Part shown: positions 59,629 to 64,000 of the stretch, in pieces | Position numbering within the stretch: position 1 is the first letter of the stretch | Layout: the number at the start of each line of letters is the position of its first letter | Assembly: GCF_013184495.1 (NCBI RefSeq) | Contig: NZ_JAAOIY010000002.1 | Span: 372,001 to 436,000, forward strand | Reading direction: 5' to 3' | Length of the DNA stretch: 64,000 bases | From: Sporosarcina jiandibaonis | GTDB lineage: Bacteria; Bacillota; Bacilli; Bacillales_A; Planococcaceae | Position numbers and translations under genes: made by a program | Notes under the pieces: model-generated | The model's database searches: none | Seen by the model: the letters and a program-made list of their open reading frames with translations, nothing else | Told to the model about the DNA's origin: nothing

Positions 59629-61020
59629 TTACGGAACGTTATTGCGGGATAGATTCAGCGGTTTTGTAGCAGGCCCTTCGAGAACGGAACCGTCTTTTCT
59701 GAAGCGTGAGCCGTGACACGGGCAATCCCATGTTTCTTCAGCATTATTCCACCGCGTTCTACAACCCATATGTGTACAGATTGGCGCTTCTCTCCTTGTA
59801 ATATGTCCGATTGCGAATTCTTTGGTGACTAGCCCGGTTAATTTTAATGCTTGAAGTACAAATGCCCCGAATCCAGTACGACTTGGCGCGAATAGGGGAG
59901 TCGCGCGGTTCTTTTTCCCGACAATTTGATCGCTAATAATTCTTGCGCAAGCTAGCGAGTTTGAAAGTCCCCATTTTCTGTACCCCGTACTTAAATAGAT
60001 ATGAGGCATGTCAGAAGATATTATTCCGGCATAAGGAATTATGTCAGGCGTCCCAGGATCTTGCGCTGACCAACCCAGCTTAGTTCTAGATAGTTTAAAA
60101 GTGTCCTCCATATCATCATATAAACGAGTGTAATGCGCTTCCGTATTTTCTTTCATTCCCGCAGGATGGCTCGCGCCTGATAGTAGAATATAAGTTTTTC
60201 CGTCAATTTTCGCAGTTCGAACAGATCTTTTCGGCGAATCAACGGAAATATACTGTCCTTGCAACGCCATATCCGCCTCGGCAGAAACAATATAAGAACG
60301 ATCAACGGTTAGCTTCATAACTTGAATACCTCGAAGTGCTTCAATGGGATAATGCGTACATAAAACGAGTTCATTGAAATGGACCGTATTACCGGTTTTA
60401 GTCGTCAAGTATTTACTGTTGAAATCCATTTCGATAACATCTGTATATTCGAAAATTCGTGCACCGGCTTCGACTGCCAATCGTGCCAACTTCTGTCCAA
60501 ATCGCACTGGATGTATTTGGCTTTCATTTTTCAAAGTCAGAGTTGCATCAAAGGGAATAGGCAGCTCTGAATTTCTGCCGAGTTCCCCGGGAATGCCGAT
60601 TTCTTGATAAGCGTCAAATTCTCTCCGAAGTTCTTGGGTGCCGAAATTCGATTGAGAATAAAGAATGGAGTTCGCGGTCCTTAATTCTTCATCCGAGGCG
60701 ATTGATTGTCCGAAATGAACTGCTTCTTTATTCACTTCGTAATATAGTTTTGCTGCATCTAGTCCAAACTTTTTAATTAGATTCGCATAAACGATATTAT
60801 GTTGGACGGTCAGTTTACCTGTGGAATTTCCCGTCGCTCCTTCTAAAATCAGGTTTTTCTCTAGAAGAATGACATCTTTTCCTTCCATTGCGAGGAAATA
60901 GGCATTCGCGATTCCACTCAAACCGCCACCGACAATGCAAACATCGCAATGTCGATCTTCCTCAAGTGAAGGATAATCGTCACGTGGATAAGCAGTTCGA
61001 AGCCATAATGATTTCGACAT
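59629..61020 (-). CDS. yhfW: FAD-dependent oxidoreductase with C-terminal Rieske domain (YhfW-like)
   Basis: A 463-residue protein with an N-terminal DAO-type FAD domain (VCIVGGGLSGIANAYFLA near 27; EGATGNSTGKLT near 60) and a C-terminal Rieske 2Fe-2S domain (CTHMGC near 412 and DCPCHGSRF near 431). This fusion is the B. subtilis YhfW arrangement (509 aa). It probably oxidises an amine or amino acid and passes electrons to the iron-sulphur centre; substrate unknown. It starts MSKSLWLRTAYPRDDYPSL behind a GGAGG-type site. Confidence 0.92.
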   Translation of the reverse strand: MSKSLWLRTAYPRDDYPSLEEDRHCDVCIVGGGLSGIANAYFLAMEGKDVILLEKNLILEGATGNSTGKLTVQHNIVYANLIKKFGLDAAKLYYEVNKEAVHFGQSIASDEELRTANSILYSQSNFGTQELRREFDAYQEIGIPGELGRNSELPIPFDATLTLKNESQIHPVRFGQKLARLAVEAGARIFEYTDVIEMDFNSKYLTTKTGNTVHFNELVLCTHYPIEALRGIQVMKLTVDRSYIVSAEADMALQGQYISVDSPKRSVRTAKIDGKTYILLSGASHPAGMKENTEAHYTRLYDDMEDTFKLSRTKLGWSAQDPGTPDIIPYAGIISSDMPHIYLSTGYRKWGLSNSLACARIISDQIVGKKNRATPLFAPSRTGFGAFVLQALKLTGLVTKEFAIGHITRREAPICTHMGCRTRWNNAEETWDCPCHGSRFRKDGSVLEGPATKPLNLSRNNVP

Positions 61021-61115
61021 CCAAAAAAGCCTCCTTTTTGAACTTTAGTGCAGGCATATACATTGTTACCTTAATTCAAAGAATTTATGATAAATAAAAG
61101 GAGAGGTGTTCACCA

Positions 61116-61823
61116 ATGAAAATTGAAGTATGGTCCGATTACGTTTGTCCTTTTTGCTACATCGGCAAACGCAGATTTGAAGAAGCTTTGGAGAAAACGG
61201 GTCTAGGGGATAAAGTGGAAGTTGTCTTCAAAGCGTATGAACTTGGCCCGAATGCTCCGGCAACAACAGATGAAACAATGCAAGAATCACTTGCAGAGAA
61301 ATATAATATAAGCGTAGAAGAAGCGAAAAGAATGACCGATAATGTCGTCGTGCAAGCGGAGACTGTTGGACTAAAGTACAATTTCGATACGATGCATCCA
61401 GCGAACACGTTCAATGCCCACCGTCTTGCAAAACTTGCTGAACAAGAGGGGCTTGGAGAAAAGATGACTGAGGAATTACTCCATGCATATTTTATTGAAT
61501 CAAAACGAATTGGCTTAGATGATGTGCTTATCGATATTTGTGAAAATGTAGGCATTTCAAAAGAAAGGGCAGAACAAGTCCTTCATTCGGAGGAGTTCGC
61601 GGATGATGTGAAGGCAGATATTACCGAAGCAGGGCAAATTGGCGTTCAAGGCGTGCCGTTTTTCGTCATTAATCGTAAATATGCGATATCCGGGGCACAA
61701 CCCGCTGAAACCTTTGCCGAGGCGCTTCAAAAAGTTGCCGAAGAAGAAGGCATTCAACCTAAGCTTACAATTTTAAACAGCGATGCAAACGGCGCTTGTA
61801 AAGACGATAATTGCGACATATGA
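61116..61823 (+). CDS. DsbA-family oxidoreductase (FrnE/YwbO-like)
   Basis: A 235-residue thioredoxin-fold protein without a signal peptide. The active site CPFC lies at residues 12-15 (SDYVCPFCYIGKRRFE), and the cis-proline loop VQGVPFFV lies near 180. This cytoplasmic DsbA-like group (FrnE, YwbO) acts in thiol-disulphide exchange or dithiol isomerisation, often linked to oxidative stress. Two extra cysteines occur at the tail (GACKDDNCDI). GGAGAGG precedes the ATG. Confidence 0.92.
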   Translation: MKIEVWSDYVCPFCYIGKRRFEEALEKTGLGDKVEVVFKAYELGPNAPATTDETMQESLAEKYNISVEEAKRMTDNVVVQAETVGLKYNFDTMHPANTFNAHRLAKLAEQEGLGEKMTEELLHAYFIESKRIGLDDVLIDICENVGISKERAEQVLHSEEFADDVKADITEAGQIGVQGVPFFVINRKYAISGAQPAETFAEALQKVAEEEGIQPKLTILNSDANGACKDDNCDI

Positions 61824-61863
61824 AAAACGGACATGCGGTTTTAAAGCCGCATGTCCGTTTTCA
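61822..61863. terminator. Bidirectional terminator
   Basis: AAAACGGACATGCGG and CCGCATGTCCGTTTT form a 15-bp stem between convergent genes. Confidence 0.94.
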
Positions 61864-61869
61864 TTTATA

Positions 61870-62397
61870 TTACTGTGCAGGGTTTACTTGCACTTCAATT
61901 GTAATCGTAATATCATCGCCGACAAGAACGCCGCCAGCTTCAAGCGTTTGGTTCCATGTCAGGCCAAATTCTTTTCTTGAAATTTTACCTTCAACTTCAA
62001 AAGCAACAACATCCACGCCCCATGGATTTTTTCCGCTGCCCTCGTAAACAGCTTTGAACGTTTCTTGTTTCGTAACGCCTTTAACCGTCATATCTCCTGT
62101 AATCTCATATTCATTGTCGCCAGACTTAACGATATTAGTAGAGACAAACGATAGATTCGGATATGTTTCAACATCGAAAAAGTCCGCCGAACGAAGGTGG
62201 TTGTCGCGATCATCGCTGTTTGTATGAATTGTCGCCGCGTCAATTTTGAAATTTATGCTAGCCCCTGTCAAATCTTCAGGATTCCCTTCAATCGTGCCTT
62301 CGACTCCCGTGAAACGTCCGCGCACCTTTGAAACCATCATATGTCTTACAGAAAACCCGACGTTTGAATGCGAAGCATCTACTACCCATTTACTCAT
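61870..62397 (-). CDS. YceI-family lipocalin-like protein
   Basis: A 175-residue YceI-domain protein. It begins MSKWVVDASHSNVGFSVRHMMVSKVRGRF, the family hallmark opening, and has an eight-stranded barrel able to bind a polyisoprenoid or amide ligand. There is no signal peptide, so this copy is cytoplasmic. The true start at 62395-62397 has AGGAGG (62406-62411); the annotated upstream extension lacks support. The role is unknown in Firmicutes. Confidence 0.9.
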   Translation of the reverse strand: MSKWVVDASHSNVGFSVRHMMVSKVRGRFTGVEGTIEGNPEDLTGASINFKIDAATIHTNSDDRDNHLRSADFFDVETYPNLSFVSTNIVKSGDNEYEITGDMTVKGVTKQETFKAVYEGSGKNPWGVDVVAFEVEGKISRKEFGLTWNQTLEAGGVLVGDDITITIEVQVNPAQ

Positions 62398-62635
62398 GTT
62401 AAAATTCCTCCTTTTATTTTTGAAGCTATCATCTACTATAAAGGGAGAGTATCTTGAATTCAAGCTATTTGTTTTAATTAATTATAGATCTCTAAAAAAA
62501 GCAGCGTTATCACTATTTCCCTCGTCCAAAGGTAGTCAGAAAGAAGTGTTCTTTTTCTTTCAATAAACAATCCTTGTCAAATAAACAATTTCCAAGCATA
62601 CTAATAGAGGTGAAAGGCTAATTTGAAAGGACTGG

Positions 62636-63568
62636 ATGTTGATGTCAAAGCATCAGTGGTATAAAGATTTACAAGGGAAAATTAAACACGGTGTACTCCG
62701 AATCGATGAACCTTTATGCAAATATACGATGACGAAGCTTGGCGGTTCCGCCGACATTCTTGTCATCCCAACTACAATAGATGAAACAGAAGCTACCGTG
62801 CGTTATGCCCATGAGCATGACATTCCGCTGCTCCTTCTTGGAAATGGATCCAATATGGTCGTGCGGGACGGCGGAGTCAGAGGAATTGTTCTTCATTTAT
62901 CAAAACTTAATCAAATAAAAATCGAAGGCACTTCTGTTCACGCAGAAGGCGGCGCGAATATTTTCGACGTGTCCCGACTTGCGGGCGCAAAGTCATTAAC
63001 TGGTTTCGAATTTGCTTGCGGCATTCCAGGATCAGTAGGCGGCGCGATGGCGATGAATGCCGGGGCGTACGGCGGGGAAATTAAAGACATTATCGTCCAA
63101 GTAACCGTGCTCACAAAAGAAGGGAAGCGCATCGTTCTTTCCAAAGAGGAGCTAGAACTTGGCTATCGCCAAAGCATTATTACGAAAAAAGGCTATTATG
63201 TTCTATCGGCAGATTTCAAACTTGAAGTCGGCAGCCAAGAAGAAATCAACGCCAAAATGGCAGACCTTACTTACCAAAGAGAATCCAAACAGCCTCTTGA
63301 ATTCCCATCAGCGGGTAGCGTTTTTAAACGTCCGCCTGGCTACTTTGCGGGAAAACTCATTCAAGACAGCGGACTCCAAGGAAGAGGATTCGGCGGAGCA
63401 GAAGTATCCGTCAAACATGCAGGTTTCATCGTCAATAAAAACAACGCAACTGCTTCGGACTATATACAAACCATTGAAATGGTAAAAGCCGAAGTCAAAA
63501 AGAACTTCGGCGTAGACCTTGAACTCGAAGTGAAAATCGTTGGAGAAGAAAAAGAGGCAATTGACTAA
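62636..63568 (+). CDS. murB: UDP-N-acetylenolpyruvoylglucosamine reductase
   Basis: A 310-residue flavoenzyme making UDP-MurNAc in peptidoglycan synthesis. The FAD motifs LLLGNGSNMVV near residue 62 and GFEFACGIPGSVGGAMAMNAGAYGGEI in parts near 125 are clear; the catalytic serine lies in PSAGSVFKRP and the C-terminal glutamate in ELEVKIVGEE. It is type II by length. The start at 62636 (or 62642) follows AAAGGA. It is monocistronic here, unlike murB in mur/dcw clusters. Confidence 0.95.
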   Translation: MLMSKHQWYKDLQGKIKHGVLRIDEPLCKYTMTKLGGSADILVIPTTIDETEATVRYAHEHDIPLLLLGNGSNMVVRDGGVRGIVLHLSKLNQIKIEGTSVHAEGGANIFDVSRLAGAKSLTGFEFACGIPGSVGGAMAMNAGAYGGEIKDIIVQVTVLTKEGKRIVLSKEELELGYRQSIITKKGYYVLSADFKLEVGSQEEINAKMADLTYQRESKQPLEFPSAGSVFKRPPGYFAGKLIQDSGLQGRGFGGAEVSVKHAGFIVNKNNATASDYIQTIEMVKAEVKKNFGVDLELEVKIVGEEKEAID

Positions 63569-63616
63569 CTAGTCACGCGTCCATTTTTCTGATTCAAAAT
63601 CAAAATTAAAAACATA

Positions 63617-63656
63617 AATGAAGCCCGAATTCGCATAAGAATTCGGGCTCTTTTAG
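63617..63656 (+). terminator. Terminator after murB
   Basis: AGCCCGAATTC and GAATTCGGGCT form an 11-bp stem, followed by CTTTT. Confidence 0.9.
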
Positions 63657-63716
63657 ATATTCTCGGCCCGGATGAAGTACAACGTGTATGTCCGGAACGG
63701 AAATCAACGAATTAAA

Positions 63717-63756
63717 AAAACGAGCACCTGAATAATGTATAATTCAAGTACTCGAA
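63717..63756 (-). terminator. Terminator of the right-edge gene
   Basis: Minus strand CGAGTACTTGAAT...ATTCAGGTGCTCG (wobble in stem) followed by seven T, 37 nt after the stop of the partial gene. Confidence 0.82.
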
Positions 63757-63792
63757 AATGTTATAAACGTTGGACAAATGTCCACAACGAAT

Positions 63793-63999
63793 TCAATTTA
63801 CTTTTTTATTTTCCTGAATCAACGAAGGATTAGCAACCAGATCATCAGTTATATGAACCTGGCACATCTTATGGTTGCTAAAGAACTTGAAAATTCCATT
63901 GTTAAAATCAGTGCCGATTTCTTTAAAGAAAATCCCCTTATAACACGCATCTTTAGACAAGGTGAATTTCACGCGATAATCCTCGCCTTCCTTAACTAA
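63793..63999 (-). CDS. Partial hypothetical protein, C-terminal end
   Basis: An open minus-strand frame of 68 codons enters from the right edge and stops at 63793-63795 (TGA). The peptide reads LVKEGEDYRVKFTLSKD, then ACYKGIFFKEIGTDFN, and ends SLIQENKKVN. No alternative start or family is seen. The well-formed terminator downstream supports a real gene. Only the C-terminal end is in the window, so function cannot be inferred. Confidence 0.6.
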   Translation of the reverse strand, partial: LVKEGEDYRVKFTLSKDACYKGIFFKEIGTDFNNGIFKFFSNHKMCQVHITDDLVANPSLIQENKKVN

Positions 64000-64000
64000 A

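Overview
This is a low-GC Gram-positive chromosome segment. Strong GGAGG-type ribosome binding sites, frequent TTG/GTG starts, many hairpin-plus-T terminators, sigma-B/sigma-W-type promoters and gene content close to Bacillus subtilis (floT, yclNOPQ, nsrR/hmp, namZ/nagZ/amiE, guaD, ydaT, yerD, yfkM, yxlJ, hflX, fumC, ppaC, murB) point to Bacillales. A Planococcaceae (Sporosarcina-like) member is my best guess, but the species cannot be fixed from the sequence alone. I saw no rRNA, tRNA, CRISPR array, prophage or insertion sequence. The window is mostly ordinary core and accessory chromosome, cut at both ends by partial genes on the minus strand.

Layout. 1-5.3 kb: a divergent pair (unknown secreted/anchored protein and an RlmA-type rRNA methyltransferase), small membrane proteins, a pentapeptide-repeat protein, an MMPL exporter and a cold-shock protein with a long leader. 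5.3-9.3 kb: a phosphate transport pair (DUF47 + Pit), divergent from a sigma-W-type promoter driving NfeD-like and flotillin genes. 9.3-9.7 kb: an unusual tandem repeat with 21-nt phasing, a relative of which recurs at 41.7 kb. 9.7-13.4 kb: a MacB-like ABC pair and fumarase. 13.8-16.2 kb: a three-gene set (GTP cyclohydrolase II, RibD, HAD nucleotidase) that looks like a partial riboflavin pathway. 16.4-22.7 kb: a formate/nitrite channel under a Rex-like operator, two lipoproteins, a Dph6-like ATP pyrophosphatase, a TetM-like GTPase and a SunI-like protein. 22.9-35.4 kb: metabolic and stress genes (methyltransferases, NTP pyrophosphohydrolase, nitroreductase, YerD, acyl-CoA synthetase, YdaT, guanine deaminase, PutP, HflX, ABC exporter).

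35.5-39.4 kb: a Fur-box-controlled siderophore uptake operon matching yclNOPQ. 39.5-47.3 kb: a ZIP transporter, a niacin permease with a palindromic operator at its start site, a cysteine-free uracil-DNA-glycosylase-like protein, a BmrA-like exporter and a three-gene osmoprotectant-type importer with only one permease. 47.4-52.9 kb: MazG-like protein, 3-methyladenine glycosylase, sigma-B-type stress protein, hydrolase, the divergent hmp/nsrR nitric-oxide module and Mn-pyrophosphatase. 53-58.1 kb: an extracellular peptidoglycan (MurNAc) recycling operon amiE-nagZ-namZ with extra domains. 58.6-64 kb: AAA ATPase, Rieske FAD oxidoreductase, DsbA-like oxidoreductase, YceI protein and murB.

Most striking: the 21-nt phased interspersed repeats, the ribA-ribD-nucleotidase set lacking the last riboflavin steps, a 24-nt element shared in opposite orientation by two intergenic hairpins, and several near-perfect operators that explain their neighbouring genes.
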